A stretch of 64,000 nucleotides of DNA from JARRLC01 sp050290865. GTDB taxonomy: Bacteria; Pseudomonadota; Alphaproteobacteria; Rhizobiales; Rhodomicrobiaceae. The position numbers and the translations under genes are program-made. Each line of letters begins with the position of its first letter. Positions within the stretch are counted from its first letter, which is position 1. The DNA lies in contig JBNKIW010000001.1 of the NCBI GenBank assembly GCA_050290865.1, positions 179,415 through 243,414 on the forward strand. The letters run 5' to 3'. The notes beneath the pieces are model-generated. The model did no database searches and was not told the origin of the DNA. It saw only the letters and a list, made by a program, of their open reading frames with translations. This document shows, in pieces, positions 26,311 to 36,236 of the stretch.

Positions 26311-28668
26311 GTGATCAAATCCATCGAGGGACGGATAGCGGAAGAACTTGGCGCGCGCGAAGCGCAGGTGAAGGCGGCGGTGGAGCTGCTCGACGGCGGC
26401 TCGACGGTGCCGTTCATTGCCCGCTACCGCAAGGAAGCCACCGGCATGCTGGACGACGCGCAGTTGCGCACGCTGGAGGAGCGGCTCGGGTATCTGCGCG
26501 AGATGGAGGAGCGGCGAACCACCATCCTCGAAAGCATCCGCAGCCAGGACAAGCTGTCCGATGAGCTGGAAGCCCAGATCATGGCCGCCGACACCAAGGC
26601 GCGGCTGGAGGACATCTATCTCCCCTACAAGCCGAAGCGGCGCACCAAGGCGCAGATTGCGCGCGAAGCGGGGCTGGAGCCGCTCGCCGATCAGCTGCTC
26701 GGAGATCCGAACCTGACACCCGAGGCCATCGCAGCCACGTTCGCCGACGCGGAGAAGGGTGTCGCCGACGCCTCGGCGGCGCTGGACGGGGCGCGCGCGA
26801 TCCTCGTTGAGCGCTTCTCGGAAGATGCCGACCTCATCGGCGGCATGCGCGAGGAGATGTGGAGCCGCGGCCAGCTCGGCTCAAAGGTGCGCGCCGGCAA
26901 GGAGACCGAGGGCGCCAAATTCGCGGACTATTTCGATTTCAGCGAGCCGTTCACCAAGATGCCGTCGCACCGCATCCTGGCGATGTTCCGTGGCGAGAAG
27001 GAAGAGATCCTCGACCTCAATTTCGATCCCGAGCCGGTGCCGCCGGGTGCCACGCCGCCCAAGGGGCCGGGGCTCTACGAGCAGCGCATCGCGCGCCGTT
27101 TCAACATCGCGGATCGCGGCCGCCCGGCGGACAAATGGCTGAATGACACGGTGCGTTTCGCGTGGCGCACGCGCGTCCAGTCGCATCTCGGCGTCGATAT
27201 GCGCATGAAGCTGTGGCAGGCCGCCGAGGCAGAGGCCGTGCGCGTCTTCGCCTCGAACCTGCGCGACCTGCTGCTCGCCGCACCCGCGGGAACGCGCGCG
27301 ACGATGGGCCTCGATCCCGGCTACCGGACGGGCGTCAAGGTCGCCGTCGTGGACGCCACCGGCAAGGTCGCGGCGACATCCACGATTTACCCGCACGAGC
27401 CGCAGCGGCGCTGGGACGAGGCGCTGGCCGTGCTCGCGCGCCTGTGCCGCGACCACAATGTCGAACTGATCGCCATCGGCAACGGCACCGCCTCGCGCGA
27501 GACCGACAAGCTCGCGGGCGAGCTGATCAAGATCGCCCCGCAGTTGAAGCTGACGAAAATCGTCGTGTCGGAAGCGGGCGCGTCCGTCTATTCGGCATCG
27601 GCCTATGCCTCGCAGGAACTGCCGGAGCTGGATGTCTCCCTGCGCGGCGCGGTGTCCATCGCCCGGCGCCTGCAGGATCCGCTGGCCGAACTCGTAAAGA
27701 TCGACCCGAAATCCATCGGCGTTGGCCAGTATCAGCACGATCTCGCCGAGGGCAAGCTGTCGCGCTCGCTGGACGCGGTGGTGGAAGACTGCGTGAACGC
27801 CGTCGGCGTGGATGTGAACACGGCTTCCGCGCCGCTGCTCGCCCGCGTGTCCGGCATCAACGAGACGCTGGCCAAGAACATCGTCCAGCACCGCGACAGC
27901 AACGGCCCGTTTCGCGTGAGGAAAGCGCTGCACGACGTCTCGCGGCTGGGACCGAAGGCGTTCGAGCAATGCGCGGGCTTCCTGCGCATCCCGAATGGTG
28001 ACGACCCGCTGGACGCCTCGTCGGTGCACCCCGAAGCTTATCCGGTGGTACGGCGTATCGTGCAGGCGGCGAAAGCGGACATCAAGACGCTGATCGGCAA
28101 CGCGCCAGTGCTGCGCGGGTTGCAGCCCAAAACGTTTGTCGACGACACCTTCGGCCTGCCGACCGTCACAGACATTCTGCGCGAGCTGGAAAAACCGGGC
28201 CGCGACCCGCGCCCGGCGTTCAAAACCGCCACCTTCATGGAGGGCGTTGAGAAAATCTCCGACCTTAAGCCCGGCATGGTGCTCGAAGGCGTGGTGACGA
28301 ACGTCGCGGCGTTCGGCGCGTTCGTGGATATCGGCGTCCACCAGGACGGGCTAGTCCACGTCTCGGCAATGTCGAAGACTTTCGTCAAGGATCCGCGCGA
28401 GGTCGCCAAGCCGGGCGATGTCGTCCGCGTGAAGGTGCTGGACGTGGACGCGCCGCGCAAGCGCATCTCGCTGACCATGCGTCTGGATGACGAGGTCGGC
28501 GCGAAGCCGGAGAGGCAGGCGGGCGGACAGCGGAGCCATGCCCCCAATCGCATGTCGTCATCGCCGAAACCGGCAAAGGGCGGCAAGCCGGATGCGGGCG
28601 GTGGCGCGCTCGCCGACGCTCTGCGGCGCGCCGGGCTCGGCGGGCAGGGAAGCGGGCAGCGGAAGTAA
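26311..28668 (+). CDS. tex: Tex family RNA-binding transcription accessory protein
   Basis: A 785-residue Tex protein. Domains in order: N-terminal helical region with LLDGGSTVPFIARYRKEATG, a YqgF/RNase H-like fold (TMGLDPGYRTGVKVAVVDAT, about 330-440), helix-hairpin-helix modules (VNTASAPLLARVSGI), and an S1 domain near the end (GMVLEGVVTNVAAFGAFVDI) followed by a basic Gly/Lys-rich tail. Tex binds nucleic acids and is linked to transcript stability and toxin expression in other bacteria; its exact role is not settled. GTG 26311 (MIKSIEGRIAEEL) best matches the family start, with AGGAG close upstream. ATG 26284 is possible. It lies downstream of the GH15 gene in the same direction. Confidence 0.93.
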   Translation: MIKSIEGRIAEELGAREAQVKAAVELLDGGSTVPFIARYRKEATGMLDDAQLRTLEERLGYLREMEERRTTILESIRSQDKLSDELEAQIMAADTKARLEDIYLPYKPKRRTKAQIAREAGLEPLADQLLGDPNLTPEAIAATFADAEKGVADASAALDGARAILVERFSEDADLIGGMREEMWSRGQLGSKVRAGKETEGAKFADYFDFSEPFTKMPSHRILAMFRGEKEEILDLNFDPEPVPPGATPPKGPGLYEQRIARRFNIADRGRPADKWLNDTVRFAWRTRVQSHLGVDMRMKLWQAAEAEAVRVFASNLRDLLLAAPAGTRATMGLDPGYRTGVKVAVVDATGKVAATSTIYPHEPQRRWDEALAVLARLCRDHNVELIAIGNGTASRETDKLAGELIKIAPQLKLTKIVVSEAGASVYSASAYASQELPELDVSLRGAVSIARRLQDPLAELVKIDPKSIGVGQYQHDLAEGKLSRSLDAVVEDCVNAVGVDVNTASAPLLARVSGINETLAKNIVQHRDSNGPFRVRKALHDVSRLGPKAFEQCAGFLRIPNGDDPLDASSVHPEAYPVVRRIVQAAKADIKTLIGNAPVLRGLQPKTFVDDTFGLPTVTDILRELEKPGRDPRPAFKTATFMEGVEKISDLKPGMVLEGVVTNVAAFGAFVDIGVHQDGLVHVSAMSKTFVKDPREVAKPGDVVRVKVLDVDAPRKRISLTMRLDDEVGAKPERQAGGQRSHAPNRMSSSPKPAKGGKPDAGGGALADALRRAGLGGQGSGQRK

Positions 28669-28788
28669 GGGGCCGCGCGCCCCGGCTTCCGCTGTGTAAA
28701 ACGGTATAGGTGACCGCCATCAATTCTCCCGGCGCCCGTATCATGATATAGAGGAGACTGTTGAAATCGCCATGCGGAGCGCCTGACC

Positions 28789-29310
28789 ATGCCCTATATC
28801 GAACGCAGCCTGGGCGAGGGCGAAACGCTCATCCGCATGGGACAGTTTCATTGGTTTCACCGGGCGAGGGCGTGGACGGTGTTCTCGCTCGCCCTGGGTT
28901 TGGCTTTTGCCCCTTTGATTGCCTATGGCGCGTGGTGGGCATTCCTGACGATCGGGGCCATCGGCATCCTCTTCTTTATCCGCCTGATGCTCCCCATCTG
29001 GACGACGGAAATCGGCGTGACAAATCAGCGCCTTATTCTCAAGCGCGGTCTTCTGGCCCGCCATACCGACGAAATGGAGCTGAGGGCCATTGAGGGCGTC
29101 AATCTCCAGCAGGGCGTCTGGGGACGCATCTTCGGCTATGGCCGCATCGAGGTGCAGGGGACCGGCGACGACAGCGTTTCCATACCCCCAATCGGTGCGC
29201 CGCTCGCTTTCCGCAAAGCCCTGCAGGAGTCGATGAGCCACGCCCACCCGTCCGGCACCGCCGACGCGCGGGAAGGCGCCCACGCCGCAGCACAGCGCGC
29301 TTCGTACTAG
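28789..29310 (+). CDS. Membrane-anchored bacterial PH-domain protein
   Basis: A 173-residue protein. After a short N-terminal segment (MPYIERSLGEGETLI) come two membrane helices at about 29-46 and 50-66. A bacterial PH-like domain (DUF304/bPH2 type) follows, with TTEIGVTNQRLILKRGLL, an RHTDEMELRAIEGVNLQQ strand-loop and GRIEVQGTG. The family is widespread, with mostly unknown roles at the inner membrane. It lies 120 bp behind tex and 19 bp before the large GH94-like gene, so it is probably co-transcribed with at least the latter. No specific function can be inferred. Confidence 0.85.
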   Translation: MPYIERSLGEGETLIRMGQFHWFHRARAWTVFSLALGLAFAPLIAYGAWWAFLTIGAIGILFFIRLMLPIWTTEIGVTNQRLILKRGLLARHTDEMELRAIEGVNLQQGVWGRIFGYGRIEVQGTGDDSVSIPPIGAPLAFRKALQESMSHAHPSGTADAREGAHAAAQRASY

Positions 29311-29329
29311 CATCGAGCCACGAGGTGTC

Positions 29330-32300
29330 ATGACACCACCGAAACGTGCCTTCGAACTTCCCGGCGAGGCCGGTCTCGGTCTTTCCCGCATCTTGAATGG
29401 CGGCGGTCTGATGCTCAGTGCCCTGCCAAACGGCGGTCTGTTCGCCATCGAGCATGAGGGGCCGCGCGGCCGTATCATGATCAATCAGGTGCTCGGCTCG
29501 CCGCTGGATGGCGGCATCGGCCGGGTGGTGCTGCGCCTGGGCGGAGCGGATGCCCACGTGGTGACGGTCGCAGGCGCCGGCGCCAGAGGACGGTTCGGCG
29601 CAGCTGAGGACCGTTTCGTCTGGGAAGGCGAGACCGGCGCCATCCGCCACCGCGTCACGCTCTGGCTGCACCCGCAGCGCCTGTTGTGGCTGTGGGTGGT
29701 GGACCTGGCGGTGGACGGCGGCGCGAGCGCGCCGGTGCCCTGCGACGTTGTGCTCATCCAGGATGTCGGCCTCGGCGAACGCGGTTTCCTGATGAACTGC
29801 GAAGCCTACGGCTCGCAATACACCGACCACACCATCGCCAGCCATCCCGGTTTCGGCCCGGTGATCATGAACCGCCAGAATCTGGCGCAGGGCGGCCGGC
29901 ACCCGTGGCTCGCTCATGGCTGCCTGGACGGCGGCGCGGGCTTCGCCACCGACGCGCTGCAGCTTTTCGGCCCGGCCCACCGCGACGACGGCGGTTTCGC
30001 CCTCGGTTATGGCGCCGATCTGCCAGACGCACCCCTGCAACACGAGGCTGCGTGCGTCGCCATCCGCTCGCACAGCCTCACGCTCGCGCCCGGCGGCGCG
30101 GCCGATCTGACCTTTTTCGGTCTCTTCGAGCCGGATCACCCCGAAGCGTCGGGCGATGCCGATCTGCTGAAAACCGACGCCGTGGCAGAGGCATCGAAGG
30201 ACTATGCCGCAGCCGACGTGGCGCTGGCGCCCCCGGTCCGCAGCGTTCTGCAGGATGCCGCGCCGCTCGCCGCTCGCCCCCTGCCCGGCGGGGACGTCGG
30301 CGGCATCTGGCCGGAGCGCCTCCACGAGGAGCACGGCAGCAGCGGCGAATTGCTCTCATTCTTCGCACCCACGGCCCCGCATAACCGCCATGTCGTGATG
30401 GCCGCCAAGGAACGCCTTCAGCACCGCCGCCACGGCACGATCCTGCGTAGCGGCGAGGCTTTTCTCCCCAGCGAGTCAACGCTCTGCGCCACGGCGTGGA
30501 TGCACGGCGTTTTCGGAGCGCAAGCCGCGCTCGGCAACGTCTCGCTGCACAAGCTGTTCTCCGTCTCGCGCGACGCCTACAACATTACGCGGTCGAGCGG
30601 CCTGCGCATCCTGGCGGACACCGGCGAGGGCTGGCGGCTGCTCACTGTCCCTTCCGCGTTCGAGATGGGCCTCGGCGACTGCCGCTGGATCTACCGCACC
30701 GCCGCAAGCACCATCACCGTGCACCTCATCGCCTCGGTGGAGGACGCGGCGCTGGCCTGGCGCGTCACGGTTGGCGGCGAGCCGTGCCGTTTCCTCGTTT
30801 TCGCCCATCTCGTGCTCGGCGAACGCGAATATGAGAGGGCGGGGCGCGCGGAGATCGACGCGGGCGCGCGGCGCATAACGATGCGCTTCGACCCTGCGAG
30901 CCTGTGGGGACAGCGCTATCCGGAGGCGGTCTTCCACCTCACGGCCTGCACGCCGGACGGCGTCGAGACCGTGGGCGGAGACGAACTGCTTTACGCTGAC
31001 GGACAGACGCGGGGCGGACCGTATATCGCGTTGCAAACCCTCCCGACACGCGATTTCGCCTTCGCCGTCACGGGCTCGCTCAGAAGCGCGGAGGGAGCCG
31101 GGTGGCTCGCGGCGAAATATCGGACGGGCATCGACGCCGCGTCCATATTGGAAGCCAGCGGCCGCCTGTGGCAGCGCATCACCGGCCCGATCCGCCTCGA
31201 CCGCACACACGACGCGGCGGCGCATGACACGCTCCTGCCCTGGCTGGCGCACAACGCGCTCATCCATCTTTCGGCGCCGCACGGGCTGGAGCAGTATTCC
31301 GGCGGCGCCTGGGGCACCCGCGACGTCTGCCAGGGGCCGGTCGAGTTCCTGCTCGCGCTCGAACATGACAGCGTGGTGAAGGACATTCTGCGCCTCGTTT
31401 TCGCGCAGCAATACGCGCCCGCCGCGGTGGATGCCTCCGGGCGCAGCGAACTGGCGGGCGACTGGCCGCAGTGGTTCATGCTGGAACCCTATTCCTTCAT
31501 CCAGGGCGCGCCGAGCCACGGCGACATCATCGTCTGGCCGCTGAAGGCTTTGTGCGACTATATCGAGGCGACCGGCGATTTCGCGTTCCTCGACGAGCCG
31601 TTGGCGTGGCGCAGCCAGCGCGATTTCACCACCACCGCGCGGAAGGACACGGTCGCCGCCCATGTGGCCACGGCGCTGGCGACCGCGCGGAGCCGCTTCA
31701 TCCCGGGCACGCATCTGATCCGCATCGGCGAGGGTGACTGGAACGACGCACTCCAGCCCGCCGACCCGTCGATGCGCGACAACATGGTGAGCAGTTGGAC
31801 CGTGGCGCTGCTCCATCACCAGCTCGGGCGCTGGGCCGAAGTGCTGCGCCGCGCCGGGCGCGAGGACGACGCCGCTGAAATCGCCGCCCTGGCGTCACAG
31901 ATGCGGGACGACTTCCAGTGTCATCTCATCCGCGACGGCACCGTGGCGGGCTATGCGATGTTCAGCCCGAGCGCCACGACACCGGAACTGCTGCTGCATC
32001 CCTCCGAGACGCGCACAGGCGTCAGACACTCGCTGCTGCCGATGACGCGCGGCATCCTGGCCGGGCTGTTCACACCGGAGCAGGTGCAGCACCATCTGCG
32101 TCTCATCCGCGAACACCTGCTCTACCCCGACGGCGTCCGGCTCATGGACCGCATGCTCCCTTATCGCGGCGGGGCGGAGCGGCTTTTCAGGCGCGCGGAA
32201 TCGGCGGCGTTCGTCGGGCGCGAGATCTCGCTGATGTATGTGCACGCGCACTTGCGCTACTGCGAAACGATGGCCCTGCTCGGCGAAGACAGAGCACTCG

Positions 32301-32584
32301 GCGAAGGGCTGGCCGTGGTCAATCCGATCCTGGTCACGGAGCGTCTTACCAGTGCCTCCCCGCGCCAGCGCAACGCCTATTTCACGTCGAGCGACGCCGC
32401 CTTCGCCAGCCGCCATGAGGCAGAGGAGCGTTGGGAGGACCTGCGCACCGGCGCGGTGCCGGTCGATGGCGGTTGGCGCATCTACTCCAGCGGGCCGGGG
32501 ATCTATCTGCGGCTCCTGGTCCAGACTGTCGCGGGTCGGCGCCGTGTCTTCGGCGAACGGCGCGTGCCGCCGGCCGGGACCTGA
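29330..32584 (+). CDS. GH94-like glycoside phosphorylase (cellobiose phosphorylase / cyclic glucan-type catalytic module)
   Basis: A 1084-residue protein. The N-terminal part is a beta-sandwich resembling the GH94 supersandwich domain (GGGLMLSALPNGGLFAIEHE). The (alpha/alpha)6 barrel contains GTRDVCQGP, GAPSHGDIIVWPLKALCDYI and GEGDWNDAL, where the Asp before DAL is the usual general acid of GH94. These motifs are shared by cellobiose phosphorylases, 1,2-beta-oligoglucan phosphorylases and the C-terminal part of cyclic beta-1,2-glucan synthases. There is no glycosyltransferase domain or membrane segment, so a cytosolic phosphorolytic role on beta-glucooligosaccharides is more likely than glucan synthesis. 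ATG 29330 has GAGG upstream. It lies close behind the PH-domain gene. The exact linkage specificity is unknown. Confidence 0.8.
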   Translation: MTPPKRAFELPGEAGLGLSRILNGGGLMLSALPNGGLFAIEHEGPRGRIMINQVLGSPLDGGIGRVVLRLGGADAHVVTVAGAGARGRFGAAEDRFVWEGETGAIRHRVTLWLHPQRLLWLWVVDLAVDGGASAPVPCDVVLIQDVGLGERGFLMNCEAYGSQYTDHTIASHPGFGPVIMNRQNLAQGGRHPWLAHGCLDGGAGFATDALQLFGPAHRDDGGFALGYGADLPDAPLQHEAACVAIRSHSLTLAPGGAADLTFFGLFEPDHPEASGDADLLKTDAVAEASKDYAAADVALAPPVRSVLQDAAPLAARPLPGGDVGGIWPERLHEEHGSSGELLSFFAPTAPHNRHVVMAAKERLQHRRHGTILRSGEAFLPSESTLCATAWMHGVFGAQAALGNVSLHKLFSVSRDAYNITRSSGLRILADTGEGWRLLTVPSAFEMGLGDCRWIYRTAASTITVHLIASVEDAALAWRVTVGGEPCRFLVFAHLVLGEREYERAGRAEIDAGARRITMRFDPASLWGQRYPEAVFHLTACTPDGVETVGGDELLYADGQTRGGPYIALQTLPTRDFAFAVTGSLRSAEGAGWLAAKYRTGIDAASILEASGRLWQRITGPIRLDRTHDAAAHDTLLPWLAHNALIHLSAPHGLEQYSGGAWGTRDVCQGPVEFLLALEHDSVVKDILRLVFAQQYAPAAVDASGRSELAGDWPQWFMLEPYSFIQGAPSHGDIIVWPLKALCDYIEATGDFAFLDEPLAWRSQRDFTTTARKDTVAAHVATALATARSRFIPGTHLIRIGEGDWNDALQPADPSMRDNMVSSWTVALLHHQLGRWAEVLRRAGREDDAAEIAALASQMRDDFQCHLIRDGTVAGYAMFSPSATTPELLLHPSETRTGVRHSLLPMTRGILAGLFTPEQVQHHLRLIREHLLYPDGVRLMDRMLPYRGGAERLFRRAESAAFVGREISLMYVHAHLRYCETMALLGEDRALGEGLAVVNPILVTERLTSASPRQRNAYFTSSDAAFASRHEAEERWEDLRTGAVPVDGGWRIYSSGPGIYLRLLVQTVAGRRRVFGERRVPPAGT

Positions 32585-32698
32585 GCGCCCACGCGGCTTT
32601 CCGCCGCAATCGGAACAATACGGCTTGACGGCCACCGCCGCCCTATCTCATCGTGCTTGGTGCGCGGCGGCGTAGGACGCTTTTGCCGGACGTGCGTG

Positions 32699-32730
32699 TT
32701 GACTTTGTACATTTATGCAAATGATTTGCA
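32699..32730 (+). promoter_or_regulatory. Fur-type operator and -35-like element upstream of feoA
   Basis: TGCAAATGATTTGCA at 32716-32730 is a perfect 7-1-7 inverted repeat, the architecture of Fur-family sites in alphaproteobacteria. A -35-like TTGACT lies at 32699-32704, so a bound repressor would cover the promoter. A partly matching arm (GCATTTGC) follows at 32734-32741, possibly a second half-site. Iron repression of feoAB is the expected outcome. Confidence 0.65.
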
Positions 32731-32804
32731 AGAGCATTTGCGTTACGATAGGGAGGATGCCGGTGGACGCGGACGTGGTGAGGGACGAATCGGGGGAAGG
32801 CCGG

Positions 32805-33070
32805 ATGCGGCTTGGAGAACTGGCATTGGGAGCACGGGCGGAAATCGTCGCACTTGATGAACATCCGGTTCAGACCACTCTGCACGAAGGTGAACTCGAA
32901 CGGCGCCTCATCGAGATGGGCTTCGTGGAAGGCGCACTTGTCGAGGTGCTGCACCAGGGTTTCCCCCGCCGCGATCCCGTCGCCATCCGCGTCAGCGAGC
33001 ATACGGTGGCGCTGCGCCGCGCCGAGGCGAACGCGGTGGTCGTCTGCCTGCTGCCGCACGGAGACGGTTA

Positions 33071-33071
<1 letters not shown>
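32805..33071 (+). CDS. feoA: Ferrous iron transport protein A
   Basis: An 88-residue SH3-like FeoA-domain protein. ATG 32805 (MRLGELALGARAEIVAL) has GGGGGAAGG four bases upstream and gives the normal FeoA length. ATG 32757 would add a 16-residue acidic extension and has its Shine-Dalgarno directly abutting the start. Core motifs include ERRLIEMGFVEGALVEVLHQ and DPVAIRVSEHTVALRRAEA. FeoA is a small cytosolic partner of the FeoB permease. Its stop codon overlaps the feoB start (TAATG), so translation is coupled. A Fur-type palindrome lies upstream. Confidence 0.92.
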
Positions 33072-34975
<1,904 letters not shown>

Positions 34976-34977
34976 CC

Positions 34978-35226
34978 ATGCAGATGGCCCTCGCTGCGCT
35001 TATCGTGATCGCGGCTGCTGGCATTCTGATTTACAGGTTTTGGCGGACGGCCCGTGCCGGCACGTCCTGCTCGTGCGGCAGCGATTGCCACGGTTGCGAT
35101 GGCTGTCCGGCGCTGCAGGCTTTCAACGCTGCTGCCCCGGATGCCGGAAATAACGACGGGCGGCCCCGGCAGAATGGAACCGCCCGCTGCGACGACAGCC
35201 TGCCCATATATCAGTCGTCGTCGTAA
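34978..35226 (+). CDS. FeoB-associated Cys-rich membrane protein
   Basis: An 82-residue protein with one N-terminal membrane helix (MALAALIVIAAAGILIYRFW) followed by a Cys cluster, CSCGSDCHGCDGCP, and a polar tail. It matches the FeoB-associated Cys-rich family, which replaces FeoC in many genomes and may bind iron or an Fe-S cluster near the FeoB channel. ATG 34978 is preferred because GGAGGG lies 8 bases upstream; the ATG at 34972, overlapping the feoB stop, is too close to it. Its 3' end overlaps the convergent cytochrome gene by 16 bases. Confidence 0.8.
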   Translation: MQMALAALIVIAAAGILIYRFWRTARAGTSCSCGSDCHGCDGCPALQAFNAAAPDAGNNDGRPRQNGTARCDDSLPIYQSSS

Positions 35227-35729
35227 TACCCCTGCTCGGCGCCGCGGTGGCAGGCCTTGCAATCGGCCAGCGACTTTGCCTTATGGCGTTTCAGGGCCGC
35301 AGGCGATCCCCGGCGCCCGCCGTGCTCATGTTTGAACCATGCCAATTCCGTGATACGCAGCGGCGGCTCCGCACCGGGCCGGACCGGAGAGCCCCGTCCG
35401 CCCCTGGCGTCGGCGGCATGGGCGACCAGATAGTCGGTGACGGTCTTGGCGAGCGCTGGATCGAGCTTGGCGTTGTCGCCGAAATGATTCTCGAGATCGC
35501 CCATCATCTTCTTCCAAGACGCCATGGGCAGGAACCCGGGCTGGAAGACCATGTGGCATGCACCGCATTCCTTGATGACGACCGGATCTTTAACGACAGC
35601 AATCCGATGCTCACCGCGTTCGCCACGCTCGTCATGGTCATCGTCATCCGCCATGGCAACCATCACGGAGCCGCCAACGGCCAGCAGGGCCACAAGACCA
35701 GCGATCAGTCCAAGCTTTCGTCCTCTCAT
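35211..35729 (-). CDS. Periplasmic diheme cytochrome c (DHC type)
   Basis: A 172-residue exported cytochrome. A signal peptide (about residues 1-27, ending near AMA) is followed by an acidic Asp/His/Glu-rich stretch. Two heme-binding motifs are present: CGACH (about 55-59) and CKACH (about 158-162). The sequence between, with FQPGFLPMASWKKMMGDLENH, marks the DHC family, whose Rhodobacter sphaeroides member donates electrons to the SHP cytochrome. ATG 35729 has GGGAGAGA upstream. It is last in a minus-strand operon behind an SHP-type cytochrome and a cytochrome b561-DHC fusion. Its 3' end overlaps the convergent Feo gene. Confidence 0.88.
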   Translation of the reverse strand: MRGRKLGLIAGLVALLAVGGSVMVAMADDDDHDERGERGEHRIAVVKDPVVIKECGACHMVFQPGFLPMASWKKMMGDLENHFGDNAKLDPALAKTVTDYLVAHAADARGGRGSPVRPGAEPPLRITELAWFKHEHGGRRGSPAALKRHKAKSLADCKACHRGAEQGYYDDD

Positions 35730-35761
35730 CGTTCTCTCCCAGTTTTCGGTGTTCGCGGCTT

Positions 35762-36202
35762 TCACTGGCTCAGCAGATAAGCCAGCACGTCGCCTTTCTC
35801 GGTTGTGGTGCATTCACGGCCCAGCACGTCCGGACAGTTGCGCGAGAACCACTTCTCCACGTCAGCCAGATTGGTGAAGCGCTTCGGATTGACCGACGCC
35901 GCCATCGGCTGAATGTCCTTGCCCGCGCGGGACTTGCCGAGCCCCTTGATGTTCTTGGTGTGGCACGAGGTGCAGGACGGCGAGTCCGCCTTGCCACCGG
36001 CATGTTTGGCGTGGAAGAAGGCGCGGCCCTTGTCCGGGGAGAAGCCATTGAACGCAGGGTCGGCCTTCTTCGCTGATGCCGCGTACGTATCGTACACGGA
36101 TTGCTGCGCCGGGCTCATCGCGGCAAGCGAAGCGGCGCTCATGGCCGCTATGGCGAGCCCGGCAAAAGTAACTGTGCGCCGGATAGATGCAGTTGCACGC
36201 AT
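35762..36202 (-). CDS. SHP-type monoheme cytochrome c (DUF1924)
   Basis: A 146-residue exported protein with a signal peptide ending near SLA, one CTSCH heme motif (77-81) and a C-terminal Cys pair (NCPDVLGREC) that could form the disulfide seen in SHP. The DUF1924 pattern GRAFFHAKHAGGKA precedes the heme site and VEKWFSRNCPDV follows. SHP (sphaeroides heme protein) is a high-potential cytochrome c able to bind O2, NO and other ligands because its distal Asn ligand is displaced on reduction. An Asn is present just after the heme motif (HTKN), but its equivalence is inferred. ATG 36202 has GGAGG nine bases upstream. It lies between the b561-DHC fusion and DHC. Confidence 0.85.
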   Translation of the reverse strand: MRATASIRRTVTFAGLAIAAMSAASLAAMSPAQQSVYDTYAASAKKADPAFNGFSPDKGRAFFHAKHAGGKADSPSCTSCHTKNIKGLGKSRAGKDIQPMAASVNPKRFTNLADVEKWFSRNCPDVLGRECTTTEKGDVLAYLLSQ

Positions 36203-36236
36203 AAGTTTGGACCTCCATGCCTTTTTGTTGGTCATT

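Noticed and set aside
29686..30384. Arg-rich plus-strand frame inside the GH94-like gene
   Set aside because: An alternate-frame shadow with low-complexity Arg/Pro composition.
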